A DNA stretch of 56,567 nt from a virus: the IMG/VR virus record IMGVR_UViG_3300030103_000728, positions 1-56,567 of that record. The stretch is one strand, 5' to 3'. The notes under the pieces were generated by a model. The model saw nothing but the letters and a program-made list of their open reading frames with translations, was not told where the DNA came from and made no database searches. Within the stretch, counting starts at the first letter, position 1; each line of letters starts with the position of its first letter. Both the position numbers and the translations under genes were made by a program. This document shows positions 40,037-48,269 of the stretch, in pieces.

Positions 40037-40052
40037 GGGGGCCGAAGCCCCC
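40037..40052 (-). terminator. GC-rich hairpin after the gene at 40058
   Basis: GGGGGC-CGAA-GCCCCC, four bases past the stop of the gene at 40058. The following minus-strand sequence has no long T run but holds two more small hairpins (GGCAG/CTGCC, GGCC/GGCC), so termination may be partial, allowing read-through to the winged-helix gene. Confidence 0.45.
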
Positions 40053-40057
40053 GGTCC

Positions 40058-40291
40058 TCATTCCTTGAGGACCACGTTGTTCTCGTCGAGAACCTCGATC
40101 CAGACCTTTGCCCCGCAGGACAGCGGCTTGTCGGGGCTGTAGACCAGCCGGCAGCGGCCCTCAATCTCGACCTCGCTGGCGTATCGATTAGACTTGCCCG
40201 CCTTGACGGTGAAGACCGGGTTGCGGTCTCCACTCTTGGCGTTGGCGCGGATCACGTGCTGATTAACGTGAATGCGAGTGAGCTTGCCCAT
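40058..40291 (-). CDS. Conserved phage protein (IHVNQHVIRAN)
   Basis: A 77-residue beta-rich protein: LTRIHVNQHVIRANAKSGD, PVFTVKAGKSNRYASEVEIEG and YSPDKPLSCGAKVWIEV. This series is one I recall from conserved hypothetical proteins of phages and their hosts. It overlaps the stop of the gene before (TAATG). Confidence 0.75.
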   Translation of the reverse strand: MGKLTRIHVNQHVIRANAKSGDRNPVFTVKAGKSNRYASEVEIEGRCRLVYSPDKPLSCGAKVWIEVLDENNVVLKE

Positions 40292-40524
40292 TAACCGGAC
40301 ACCACGGTCTTGCCAGACCGGAACTCATACGGTCCATCTAGCTTGGCGCGGCGGGGCTTGCCCAGACCGAAGTCAATGAAAGTGACCGTGTCGGGGTGAT
40401 CATTGAGGCGATCATCCTCGACGAGCTGCCCCCATGCTTTCCGGGTCGTGCCGTCGGCCTTGGTGAAAGTGGCTGTAAAAATCCGGCCAGCCAACCGGGT
40501 CTTGAGTGTTTCGCGCTTTGACAT
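40291..40524 (-). CDS. Small basic beta-barrel-like early protein
   Basis: A 77-residue protein: RETLKTRLAGRIFTATFTKADGTTRKAWGQL and DTVTFIDFGLGKPRRAKLDG. The FTATFTKxDGTxR strand pair recalls small SH3-like phage proteins. AGGAGG precedes the start. First gene after the promoter at 40574-40602. Confidence 0.7.
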   Translation of the reverse strand: MSKRETLKTRLAGRIFTATFTKADGTTRKAWGQLVEDDRLNDHPDTVTFIDFGLGKPRRAKLDGPYEFRSGKTVVSG

Positions 40525-40573
40525 ATGAACCTCCTATGTCGCTGTTGTGAGGGTTGCCTCCCTCTTGAAAACC

Positions 40574-40602
40574 ATAAGATCACATGGGATTGCATGGGTC
40601 AA
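40574..40602 (-). promoter_or_regulatory. Sigma70-like promoter with overlapping operator
   Basis: On the minus strand -35 TTGACC (40602-40597) and -10 TCTTAT (40579-40574) are 17 bases apart. The inverted repeat ATGGGT-CA-ACCCAT (40594-40607) covers the -35 box, as a repressor site would. It should drive the genes from 40524 downward. Confidence 0.6.
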
Positions 40603-40707
40603 CCCATTATCTTTGCGAACGTCTCGCAACTATGCAAATTGGAATCATTCTAAACTGCGCGGGGCGGGGTTACTTGGGGGCTTTGCCAGCCAGTTTTGGA
40701 TCCGCGC

Positions 40708-40726
40708 GGGGGGCACCCCCTTTTTT
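40708..40726 (+). terminator. Hairpin plus T6 before TerL
   Basis: GGGGG-gca-CCCCC followed directly by TTTTTT on the plus strand. No plus-strand gene lies just upstream, so it may stop antisense or read-through RNA arriving from the TerS unit. The second G run after it (40731-40736) offers an alternative stem. Confidence 0.5.
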
Positions 40727-40784
40727 CGGCGGGGGGTGTTGACGCCACATGCCATGCCATGCTGGGTTGATAAATTCATTGCGT

Positions 40785-40790
40785 TATAAT
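40785..40790 (+). promoter_or_regulatory. -10 box (TATAAT) very close to the TerL start
   Basis: TATAAT ends 11 bases before the ATG at 40802, with TTGATA (40767-40772) at an unusually short 12-base spacing. No ribosome site precedes the ATG. Transcription from here would give an almost leaderless mRNA. Confidence 0.4.
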
Positions 40791-40801
40791 ATCGTTCCGG
40801 C

Positions 40802-42286
40802 ATGAGCATAGGATTAGATACAGTCCCAGAGGACGACCTCCGAGAAATGCTGCTGCTAGAACAGCAGCTAAAGCTCCTGGAGACCCGAGAATCAGCGCAA
40901 GATAACTTCATGGACTACGTCCAGCATGTGTATGATGGGTTCATCGTGGGCCGACATCATAAAATCATTGCAGAAAAGTTAGAGCGCATAGCTTCGGGTG
41001 ACTTGAAGCGATTGATTGTGAACATGCCTCCTCGTCACAGTAAGTCTGAGTTTGCGTCCTATCTCATGCCTTCGTGGTTCTTGGGCCGAAATCCGAAGTT
41101 GAAAATCATTCAGGCTACCATGAACACTGAACTTGCTGTAAGATTCGGCAGGAAAGTCCGAGATCTGATCGCTGACCCCAAGTATGCGGAGATCTTTCCA
41201 AACACGGACTTGAAACAGGATTCCCAAGCGGCAGGTCGGTGGGAGACCAGCGCGGGGGGCGAGTATTTTGCTGCTGGGGTGGGCGCAGCAATGACTGGTC
41301 GTGGTGGTGACTTGGTGATTATTGACGATCCGCACTCGGAGCAGGATGCGTTATCCCCCACTGCGTATGACAGAACCTATGAGTGGTACACCTCGGGTCC
41401 GAGACAGCGTCTTCAGCCGGGTGGTTCCATTATCATTGTGCAAACACGGTGGTCAAAGAAGGATTTGACGGGCCGGTTACTGCAAGCACAGGGTAACGAC
41501 ATCATGTCTGATCAGTGGGAGGTGGTAGAGTTTCCTGCCATTATGCCTTCTGACGAGCCTCTTTGGCCTGAATTTTGGAAAAAAGATGAGCTATTAAAGG
41601 TAAAAGCTTCGCTTTCGCCTGGAAAGTGGAACGCTCAGTGGCAGCAGAATCCCGTCTCTGAAGAGACGGCGATGATCAAGCGGGAGTGGTGGCAACCGTG
41701 GGAAGAGGAGGATATACCTGCTCTACAGTATGTCATTCAGTCTTATGATACTGCGTACAGCAAGAAGGAGACGGCTGACTACACTGCCATCACGACGTGG
41801 GGCGTGTTTGAGCCGCATGATAACGGCGAGCAGCATTTGATTATGCTTGACGCGAAGAAGGGGCGGTGGAACTTCCCAGAGCTGAAGCAGATTGCTACAG
41901 AGGAGAATGAGTATTGGGAGCCGGACATGATGTTGATTGAGGCCAAGGCATCAGGTACTCCGCTCGCGGACGAGATGCGCTTGATCAATCTGCCGGTTAC
42001 TACGTTTTCTCCGGGCCGGAAAAAGGGCGGTGGGGGTGTTGATAAGACAACTCGCATGCATATGGCTTCTCCTATATTTGAATCTGGTAAAGTGTGGTAT
42101 CCTTCTGGTAGGAGATTTGCTGAAGAAGTGATTGAAGAGGTAGCTTCGTTTCCTAACGGAGATCACGATGACTTCTGTGACAGCATGACAATGGCTCTGA
42201 TGCGTTTTAGGCAGGGCGGGTTTATTAGTCTGCATGGTGAAGAGCTTGATGACTGGTTGCCGTCCAAGACAAGAGAGTATTACTGA
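40802..42286 (+). CDS. terL: Terminase large subunit
   Basis: A 494-residue packaging motor. The ATPase has Walker A NMPPRHSKSE (residues 74-83) and Walker B LVIIDDPH (Asp175-Asp176). The C-terminal RNase H-like nuclease has SYDTAYSKKETADYTA (Asp316), LIEAKASGT and NGDHDDFCDSMTMAL. It pumps DNA into the prohead through the portal and cuts it. The start lacks a ribosome site and follows a TATAAT box by 11 bases. First gene of the late plus-strand block. Confidence 0.96.
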   Translation: MSIGLDTVPEDDLREMLLLEQQLKLLETRESAQDNFMDYVQHVYDGFIVGRHHKIIAEKLERIASGDLKRLIVNMPPRHSKSEFASYLMPSWFLGRNPKLKIIQATMNTELAVRFGRKVRDLIADPKYAEIFPNTDLKQDSQAAGRWETSAGGEYFAAGVGAAMTGRGGDLVIIDDPHSEQDALSPTAYDRTYEWYTSGPRQRLQPGGSIIIVQTRWSKKDLTGRLLQAQGNDIMSDQWEVVEFPAIMPSDEPLWPEFWKKDELLKVKASLSPGKWNAQWQQNPVSEETAMIKREWWQPWEEEDIPALQYVIQSYDTAYSKKETADYTAITTWGVFEPHDNGEQHLIMLDAKKGRWNFPELKQIATEENEYWEPDMMLIEAKASGTPLADEMRLINLPVTTFSPGRKKGGGGVDKTTRMHMASPIFESGKVWYPSGRRFAEEVIEEVASFPNGDHDDFCDSMTMALMRFRQGGFISLHGEELDDWLPSKTREYY

Positions 42287-43314
42287 TGGCTCAAGGTGAC
42301 CGTCCCGGCAAGAAGCCCTTCGACCCAGAGCGGGCTGACCAGATAAAATCTGACATAGTGCGTGGTGCGAAGTACGCGCCTTTTGATTTGATTGGTGCCC
42401 CTGTTGATATCGTCAACATGGCTATGGGTGCGGTTGGTATACCTGTTTCTGACAAGCCGGTGATGGGATCAGAGTACCTGATAGATAAGTACGCGGACCT
42501 CGGAGAGGCTATCGGGGTAACTTATGATCGTCCTACAGGTAGCACGGAAGAGACGATTGGTCGTGTTGTTGGTGGCTTGGGCATGGAAGGCAGCTTAGTG
42601 GGCATTGCTTCTCAATTTGCAAAAGCCGCTCGTGTGAAAAAAGGTCAGGGGTCCGAGCTTCAAGGTACGAGTGACGCGCAGCTAAAAGCTCCGCCCTCGG
42701 ACGTTGAGGTATTGAACGCCCGTTCTCGGAAGGTTGAGGTAGAAGTTGAGGACATGGTTTCCGACTACAACCTTGAGGATTATGGTTTAGGTGGTCCTAC
42801 TGATTTTGCGGAAGATGTTGTGTTGGAGTACCAGGGGTTACTGGATGAAGGTTTACCTCAGAGTGAGGCATTAACGAGTGCTTTGGTTCAAAGTGCAAAT
42901 AGGGTGAACGAGGCTGTTGGCGACACGCTTATAAGTGCTGATGATTTGTTGAAGGACATTGCGCGTCGGAACCCGGACCGTGAAGCTTTTACTGGGTTGG
43001 ATGATCTTGTAGCTCGGCGCGTGGAGGGTAGCAAGTCTCGTCGAGAGATGGAGTTGAAGGCGGAGCGGGCGAGGTATGAGGCGTCTCCTGAAGCAGCGGA
43101 GGTAAGGGCGAGGACTGCTGCTTTGGAACAGGCTGCGGGGGTAACTCCGGATATGGACGCTGCTGCTAGGGCGGATGCGATGCGTATGTTTGCAGAGGGC
43201 CAGCAGCGGGACGCTGTGGGTGTTGGGTTACCTAAAAAACCGGCAAAGCCTGACCTGAAGTTAGTAAAGAAGGCTCGGGGTGGTATCGCCGACGTGTTTC
43301 GATTATACTCTTGA
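42286..43314 (+). CDS. Virion-associated protein with KKARGG tail
   Basis: A 342-residue protein. The first 115 residues are hydrophobic in patches (YAPFDLIGAPVDIVNMAMGAVGIP) and Gly-rich. The rest is helical and charged (RRVEGSKSRREMELKAERARYEAS). It ends KKARGGIADVFRLYS, similar in form to the RGGTFKGIF ends of the next genes. It starts in the TerL stop. Resembles proteins between TerL and portal in marine podoviruses; function unknown. Confidence 0.7.
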   Translation: MAQGDRPGKKPFDPERADQIKSDIVRGAKYAPFDLIGAPVDIVNMAMGAVGIPVSDKPVMGSEYLIDKYADLGEAIGVTYDRPTGSTEETIGRVVGGLGMEGSLVGIASQFAKAARVKKGQGSELQGTSDAQLKAPPSDVEVLNARSRKVEVEVEDMVSDYNLEDYGLGGPTDFAEDVVLEYQGLLDEGLPQSEALTSALVQSANRVNEAVGDTLISADDLLKDIARRNPDREAFTGLDDLVARRVEGSKSRREMELKAERARYEASPEAAEVRARTAALEQAAGVTPDMDAAARADAMRMFAEGQQRDAVGVGLPKKPAKPDLKLVKKARGGIADVFRLYS

Positions 43315-43329
43315 CCGGAGGATTTTTTG

Positions 43330-43524
43330 ATGCCTACGAAAAAAATTGACATTACCACTGCCAGCTATGAAGAGTTGACGCAGTTGATAAATCAGCTCAA
43401 GAAGGAGCGAGAGCGGGAAGCTCTTGCTGAATCCAAAAAGGCTCCAGTAAAGAAAGCAGCCGGCGGCATGATTAAGGGCTTTAGCCCGATTGCTCGTCCA
43501 CAGAGATTTAAGGGGATATTCTAG
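43330..43524 (+). CDS. Small protein with RFKGIF C-terminal tag
   Basis: ATG at 43330, GGAGG nine bases before. The 64-residue product has a helix (SYEELTQLINQLKKEREREALAES), a basic linker and AAGGMIKGFSPIARPQRFKGIF. The KGIF ending is identical in the next two genes. Probably virion-associated or assembly-related because of its place beside the portal. Confidence 0.75.
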   Translation: MPTKKIDITTASYEELTQLINQLKKEREREALAESKKAPVKKAAGGMIKGFSPIARPQRFKGIF

Positions 43525-43913
43525 TGGCTGACAACAAGAAAAGATCACCTAAGGTAGAAAAACATCAAAAATCAAAGTTTGGAACAAAATTCAAAAAAGA
43601 TGTTCCTAGCAGGAAACAAACGACTTTGGGTGGTGTAACTCCTCCCAAGCGTCTGAGGGATGCTATTGATGAGGAGTTATACGCTAATCAACTAACTCAA
43701 ATGGGTGGTAAATTTGGCGCTCAAGTCGATCCACAGCCCTCCATGAAGAAAAAAATTAAGGTTGCGTTGAAGGGTCCGCTTGGAGCTTTGAAAGATGATG
43801 TAGCACCAGAACTCTTGGAGCGTGTTAGAAAAGAAGATAAAAAGCGCAAGAAGAAAGCTTTTGGCGGAGCAGTGATGAAAGCCCGTGGTGGCACATTCAA
43901 GGGGATATTCTAA
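43524..43913 (+). CDS. Basic protein with RGGTFKGIF C-terminal tag
   Basis: Starts at GTG 43524 inside the previous stop (TAGTG). The 129-residue protein is strongly basic (KKRSPKVEKHQKSKFGTKFKK, KKDKKRKKKAFGG-type end) and finishes VMKARGGTFKGIF. The Gly-Gly-Ala-Val-Met-Lys segment before the tag also matches the next gene. No enzymatic motif. Confidence 0.75.
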   Translation: MADNKKRSPKVEKHQKSKFGTKFKKDVPSRKQTTLGGVTPPKRLRDAIDEELYANQLTQMGGKFGAQVDPQPSMKKKIKVALKGPLGALKDDVAPELLERVRKEDKKRKKKAFGGAVMKARGGTFKGIF

Positions 43914-44110
43914 TGAGCAATCAACAGAACGAAGCCATTCTTGAGGATCTTTTCGACGAAGGGATGGACATGGGTTTGACCACTGAGCAGGCTGCTAAGT
44001 ACGCCCGTGAGAGGTTTGAAGATTTACCAGAGCCTGACTACAAGCGTAATGGCGGCATGTCGAAAGCTGTTATGAAAAAGCGCGGTGGCACATTCAAAGG
44101 AATATTTTAA
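43913..44110 (+). CDS. Acidic protein with RGGTFKGIF C-terminal tag
   Basis: A 65-residue protein starting in TAATG contact. Its first 40 residues are acidic and helical (AILEDLFDEGMDMGLTTEQAAKYARERFED), unlike the basic gene before it. The end NGGMSKAVMKKRGGTFKGIF is nearly the same. Different bodies with one tail suggest a docking or sorting signal. Confidence 0.78.
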   Translation: MSNQQNEAILEDLFDEGMDMGLTTEQAAKYARERFEDLPEPDYKRNGGMSKAVMKKRGGTFKGIF

Positions 44111-46494
44111 TGGCACTACCTCCTCAGATGGTTGAATCGGCTATGGGTGCTGGCGGTCCGTCAGAAGTCATGCCTCAAGAGATGCAAGTCGAGCTTCCTA
44201 TGGAGGAGGGTCTGCCTGATGGCATAGAGCTTGCGGGCATGGAAGAGATGGTCGAGGTCCAAGCTGAGATGTACGACCACAACGCCAATCTGGCGGAGGT
44301 CTTAGATGATTCGGTCCTTGGTTCGTTGTCCTCTGACTTGCGTGACAGGGTTGAGAGCGACAAAGAATCTCGTGAGGATTGGGAAGAAGCTATCTCCAAG
44401 GGTCTACGACTTCTTGGTGTAAACTACGAGGAGCGCACTGCACCATTCTTGGGTGCTAGTGGCGTTCACCATCCGCTGCTCAGTGAGGCTGTTACGCAGT
44501 TTCAGGCGCAGGCTTACAAAGAAATGCTGCCGGCAGGTGGTCCTGTAAAGGGGCAAGTTGTTGGCACACCTACACCGCAGACTGAAGATCAGGCGCAGCG
44601 TGTAAGTGACTTTATGAATTATCAGCTTACAGAGGTTATGGACGAGTACGATCCTGATACGGATCAGATGCTCTTTTATTTACCGCTGACAGGTTCCACA
44701 TTTAAGAAGACATACTTCGATCCCGCCAAACAGCGGGCTGTGTCTAAGTTCGTACCAGCGGAAGATCTGATTGTCCCGTATGCTGCCAGTGATTTGAACA
44801 CGGCAGAGCGGGTAACTCATGTAGTACGCATGACGGAGAACGAACTTCGCAAGATGCAGGTCTCAGGTGTTTACCGGGACATTGAGTTGCAGGGAGAAGA
44901 TGAAGATGATCCAGGACCAATTAAAGAGACTGAGAACGAGCTTCAAGGGGTTCGCCCAACGTATGGGGACGATGTGTTCACATTGTTGGAGTGTCACACA
45001 GAACTTGACCTTGACGGTTTTGAAGACGTTGATGCAGAAGGTGAACCCACGGGAGTTAAGCTTCCTTATATCGTCACACTGGATGAGGGGTCAGGCAAGA
45101 TTCTTTCAGTGGTTAGAAACTTCCGGGAGACAGATCCACTCCGCCGCAAGAGACAATACTTCGTGCATTATAAGTTTTTGCCTGGGTTCGGCTTTTACGG
45201 CTTTGGTCTTCTTCATACTATAGGAGGTCTCTCTCGTGCAGCGACATCAATCCTCAGACAACTTATCGATGCTGGAACGCTTTCCAATCTTCCAGCGGGT
45301 TTCAAGGCTCGTGGTGTCCGTATCCGTAACGACGATGAGCCGCTTGCTCCTGGCGAGTTTCGTGACATTGATGCTCCCGGTGGCGATCTTCGCAACGCTC
45401 TTATGCCCCTCCCTTATAAGGAGCCTTCTGGCACACTTGCTCAACTCCTCGGGGTTATTGTTGATTCCGGCAGAAGATTTGCACAAGTTGCAGATGCAAA
45501 AATCGCAGATGTCAATTCTCAAGCGCCAGTGGGAACAACGGTTGCACTGATTGAGCAAGGCTCAAAGATTATCTCCAGTATCCACAAGCGGCTGCATTAT
45601 GGGCAGAAGCAGGAGTTCCGGCTGCTGGCAGAGATCTTCGCAGATAACCCAATGCCGTACCCATACTTTGTGGGTGTGAATGTGCCGCCTGAGATCATGG
45701 CACAGGACTTTGACGGACGTGTGGATATTCTGCCTGTCAGTGATCCGTCCATCTTCTCTATGTCTCAGCGCCTGTCTTTGGCGCAGACACAGTTGCAGTT
45801 GGCGCAAGCTGCTCCGCAGATGCATAACATGTACGAGGCATATCGTCGGATGTATGATGCGCTGGATGTTAAGAACATTGATAGCATCCTGCCGGCACCA
45901 CAGCCGCCACAACCTATTGATCCGGCAACCGAGAACGCAAATGCTGTAAAGGGCAAGCCAACACAGGCATTCCCACAGCAGGACCACGAGTCGCACATTG
46001 CGGCGCATGCCATGTTCTTGTCCTCACCAGTGGCTACAGCAAATCCACAAGGCTTCTTGCTGTTGCAGGCTCACGTCCAAGAGCATGTGTCCTTCTTGGC
46101 GAGAGATCAGGTTGCAGCGTTCTTTACCAACGCGCAGCAGCAAGCACAGCAGGCTGGAGAGCCAGTGCCTACGATTGACCCAGCAGTGATTGAGTCAGCC
46201 GTTGCACAGCAGGTTGGTGAGATTATGAAAGAGATCATGCCAATGATTCAGCCAGCCCAGCAGCAAGATCCGCTGGTCGGGATTCGCCAGCAGGAGTTGC
46301 AGAACGATACGATGGAAATCCAGCGTAAAATGCAGAACGACGCTATGGACTTTCAGATCGATCAGGCCAAGATGCAGCAGGCATTCAATCTTGCCCAGCA
46401 GCGTATGCAGCTTCAGGAAGAGATTGCTGGCGACAGAAACGATGTCAACATATACCGCATTAACACACAGGCGGCACTGTCAGGAAGAAAATGA
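44110..46494 (+). CDS. Portal protein
   Basis: A 794-residue protein of podovirus portal type. It has EDWEEAISKGLRLLGVNYEERT, GASGVHHPLLSEAVTQFQAQAYKEML, FDPAKQRAVSKFVPAEDLIVPY and QGSKIISSIHKRLHYGQKQEFRLLAEIF. The long Gln-rich C-terminal helix would form the barrel inside the head. Twelve copies form the DNA entry ring that docks TerL. Overlaps the tagged gene before and the holin gene after. Confidence 0.92.
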   Translation: MALPPQMVESAMGAGGPSEVMPQEMQVELPMEEGLPDGIELAGMEEMVEVQAEMYDHNANLAEVLDDSVLGSLSSDLRDRVESDKESREDWEEAISKGLRLLGVNYEERTAPFLGASGVHHPLLSEAVTQFQAQAYKEMLPAGGPVKGQVVGTPTPQTEDQAQRVSDFMNYQLTEVMDEYDPDTDQMLFYLPLTGSTFKKTYFDPAKQRAVSKFVPAEDLIVPYAASDLNTAERVTHVVRMTENELRKMQVSGVYRDIELQGEDEDDPGPIKETENELQGVRPTYGDDVFTLLECHTELDLDGFEDVDAEGEPTGVKLPYIVTLDEGSGKILSVVRNFRETDPLRRKRQYFVHYKFLPGFGFYGFGLLHTIGGLSRAATSILRQLIDAGTLSNLPAGFKARGVRIRNDDEPLAPGEFRDIDAPGGDLRNALMPLPYKEPSGTLAQLLGVIVDSGRRFAQVADAKIADVNSQAPVGTTVALIEQGSKIISSIHKRLHYGQKQEFRLLAEIFADNPMPYPYFVGVNVPPEIMAQDFDGRVDILPVSDPSIFSMSQRLSLAQTQLQLAQAAPQMHNMYEAYRRMYDALDVKNIDSILPAPQPPQPIDPATENANAVKGKPTQAFPQQDHESHIAAHAMFLSSPVATANPQGFLLLQAHVQEHVSFLARDQVAAFFTNAQQQAQQAGEPVPTIDPAVIESAVAQQVGEIMKEIMPMIQPAQQQDPLVGIRQQELQNDTMEIQRKMQNDAMDFQIDQAKMQQAFNLAQQRMQLQEEIAGDRNDVNIYRINTQAALSGRK

Positions 46495-46874
46495 TACAGG
46501 CGTTCATAGGTCCAATAGCGAACCTTGCCGGTACATGGCTCAACGGCAAGGTAGAAGAGAAGAAGGCTGAGTCCGCAACTAAGGTTGCCAAGGCGCAGGC
46601 TGAAGCTGTGGTCATGCAGAAAAAAGCCACTGGGGAGATTGACTGGGATCTTGAGATGGCAAAGGGTAGTCAGTCTTCGTGGAAAGACGAATGGCTTACT
46701 ATTTTGTTTTCGATCCCGCTTATTTTAGCCTTCATTCCGGGCATGGAGGAAGTAGTTGCAAACGGATTCGCACAACTCAATGCGATGCCTGAATGGTATC
46801 AATATTCCTTGGGAGTTATCGTTGCCGCTTCTTTTGGAGTTCGTAGCGCGACTAAATTCTTCGGGAAGAAATAA
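46491..46874 (+). CDS. Holin, GTA-type three-TM family
   Basis: A 127-residue protein. N-terminal amphipathic part, a coiled middle (NGKVEEKKAESATKVAKAQAEAVVMQKKA), then SSWKDEWLTILFSIPLILAFIPGM and MPEWYQYSLGVIVAASFGVRSATKF, giving at least two membrane segments. The WKDEWLT..P motif is that of GTA_holin_3TM proteins, common in alphaproteobacteria and their phages. It would open the inner membrane for the endolysin encoded 24 kb away across the early block. Confidence 0.85.
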   Translation: MIQAFIGPIANLAGTWLNGKVEEKKAESATKVAKAQAEAVVMQKKATGEIDWDLEMAKGSQSSWKDEWLTILFSIPLILAFIPGMEEVVANGFAQLNAMPEWYQYSLGVIVAASFGVRSATKFFGKK

Positions 46875-47074
46875 TGGCGAAATGGGGCTTACACGAGCGG
46901 ACGACAGAAGAGCAAGCGAGGATTAATCGTGGCAGACGTGACAATGGAAAGGTTTCTCAAGTGGAAGATATTACCCCGCTTGATGATGATTATGATGTCA
47001 ATATCGGCTTGGCGGGTAGTGGAGTGGTTTATGACATTGCCAGACCCTACACCAGCGCAGGCAGGCTTAGTTAG
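46874..47074 (+). CDS. Doubtful overlapping ORF after the holin
   Basis: Begins in TAATG contact with the holin and would make 66 residues (MAKWGLHERTTEEQARINRGRRDNGK..). Three quarters of it lies in another frame of the membrane-protein gene at 46929, which looks far more protein-like. It may be a real short leader gene or only a coupling frame. Confidence 0.35.
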   Translation: MAKWGLHERTTEEQARINRGRRDNGKVSQVEDITPLDDDYDVNIGLAGSGVVYDIARPYTSAGRLS

Positions 47075-47147
47075 TGTAGTGACAGGAGCCATGACCGGCG
47101 CATTTGCTGTGTGGTTGGGCCACGAAAAGGAAAAAGGCAATGGCTAG
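46929..47147 (+). CDS. Small membrane protein, holin or antiholin-like
   Basis: Starts at GTG 46929 with GAGGA upstream. The 72-residue protein has two likely membrane segments, ILPRLMMIMMSISAWRVVEWF and AGLVSVVTGAMTGAFAVWLG, joined by MTLPDPTPAQ. The PDPT..QAGLVSVVTGAMTGAFAVW part is familiar from small membrane proteins of marine phages. Next to the 3TM holin it is a good candidate for a second lysis-timing protein. Confidence 0.75.
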   Translation: MADVTMERFLKWKILPRLMMIMMSISAWRVVEWFMTLPDPTPAQAGLVSVVTGAMTGAFAVWLGHEKEKGNG

Positions 47148-47526
47148 ACCTAGAGCAGCACAGTTTGGCAGAGACATTGGTGTCTCGACGGCAGGAGCAA
47201 AAAAGCTTATAAATGAAGGACGGCGTCGTAACGACGGCGGCTCACAAGTTTTGGAGAGACACATGTCAGAAATGAAAGAAAAAGTAACCCCGCCCCGTCC
47301 GCTACCTCCAGAGGCTAGGGCGCGTAGAGAAAACTCTAAGATGTACAAGAAGAAGGGCCGTCCTAATCCTGGTGATCGGAACGAGAGAAAGAATCCTGGT
47401 CAGACAGATGTAGAGACTCGTGAGGCTGCTATGGGTACATATGTAGAAGCCGGAGACGGTAAGTACATGTCTTGTCGTGGTATGGGCGCAGCCATTAAAG
47501 GCGGCAAGTTTTCGGGAACAAGGTAA
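47140..47526 (+). CDS. Basic protein ending CRGMGAAIKGGKFSGTR
   Basis: Start at the ATG 47140 overlapping the previous stop. The 128-residue protein is basic throughout (FGRDIGVSTAGAKKLINEGRRRN, KMYKKKGRPNPGDRNERKN). The C-terminus YMSCRGMGAAIKGGKFSGTR is recognisable from small marine phage proteins and resembles the Gly-Gly tags of the genes before the portal. Probably virion or DNA-associated. Confidence 0.72.
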   Translation: MARPRAAQFGRDIGVSTAGAKKLINEGRRRNDGGSQVLERHMSEMKEKVTPPRPLPPEARARRENSKMYKKKGRPNPGDRNERKNPGQTDVETREAAMGTYVEAGDGKYMSCRGMGAAIKGGKFSGTR

Positions 47527-48269
47527 TGCCTAGAGGTTTTGGTGGAGAAACTGCTGCTCAAGAAGCTAGGGGTCCAGGTGGAGGTGCGGCTTCTCCTGAG
47601 AGAGAACGTCAGGTAACAGAAGCACGTCAGCAAGCAGGATACGCGCAGGCCCAAAGAGACAAGGGCAGGGACAATGTCCAGGACTTTATGCTTGCCACAG
47701 GAAGAACCGAAACAAATCCATACGGAAACGAAGGGTTTTTTAGCCGAGTTTTCGGTATTGACCCAAAGAATATAAGCTATGCGAACAATATCCCCGGTGG
47801 GTCAGCCGGAATTGCAAACTTGAACCGTCTGGCCTATGACAGGTTTACGAACCCATATGCATCTGTAAATGTATTGGGCCGTCGTGTTGGCGGCGATGCA
47901 GCCACTGGACAGCTCCGCGAAGGTCTATCTGCGGGGGACATGACCAGCCGTGGTATGGTAGCTGCGCAGCGCAGACCCATGTCTGGGCAGGAAATGGCAG
48001 GCCGAGGCATATTTAGTATACTCGCTGCGGGGACACCTGTTGGATTACTTACTGGTGCGCTGAGAAAAGATCCATTGGCAATCCAAGGCACAGAGTTTTA
48101 CGACTCCACACTTGATCCAGCCAGTGAAGATTTCACAGGATCAAGCGGGATGTTTAGTAATATGTTGAAGCCACTTACAGGTGGTATTACATATGGTGAT
48201 GTAGAGCCGAAGATAAGCCCAATGGTAGAGGGCGCAAAACAGTTTTTCCAAGCGGGGCTAAAAAGATGA
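47526..48269 (+). CDS. Structural-region protein, unknown
   Basis: A 247-residue protein. The first 60 residues are disordered and charged, then YGNEGFFSRVFGIDPKNISYANN, and a Gly-rich hydrophobic stretch (FSILAAGTPVGLLTGAL). It may associate with membranes or the head interior. Not recognised. Confidence 0.65.
   Translation: MPRGFGGETAAQEARGPGGGAASPERERQVTEARQQAGYAQAQRDKGRDNVQDFMLATGRTETNPYGNEGFFSRVFGIDPKNISYANNIPGGSAGIANLNRLAYDRFTNPYASVNVLGRRVGGDAATGQLREGLSAGDMTSRGMVAAQRRPMSGQEMAGRGIFSILAAGTPVGLLTGALRKDPLAIQGTEFYDSTLDPASEDFTGSSGMFSNMLKPLTGGITYGDVEPKISPMVEGAKQFFQAGLKR

Noticed and set aside
40525-40801. A tRNA gene in the intergenic stretch before TerL
   Set aside because: I could not fold a cloverleaf, and the GC-rich part is explained by the hairpin with T6.
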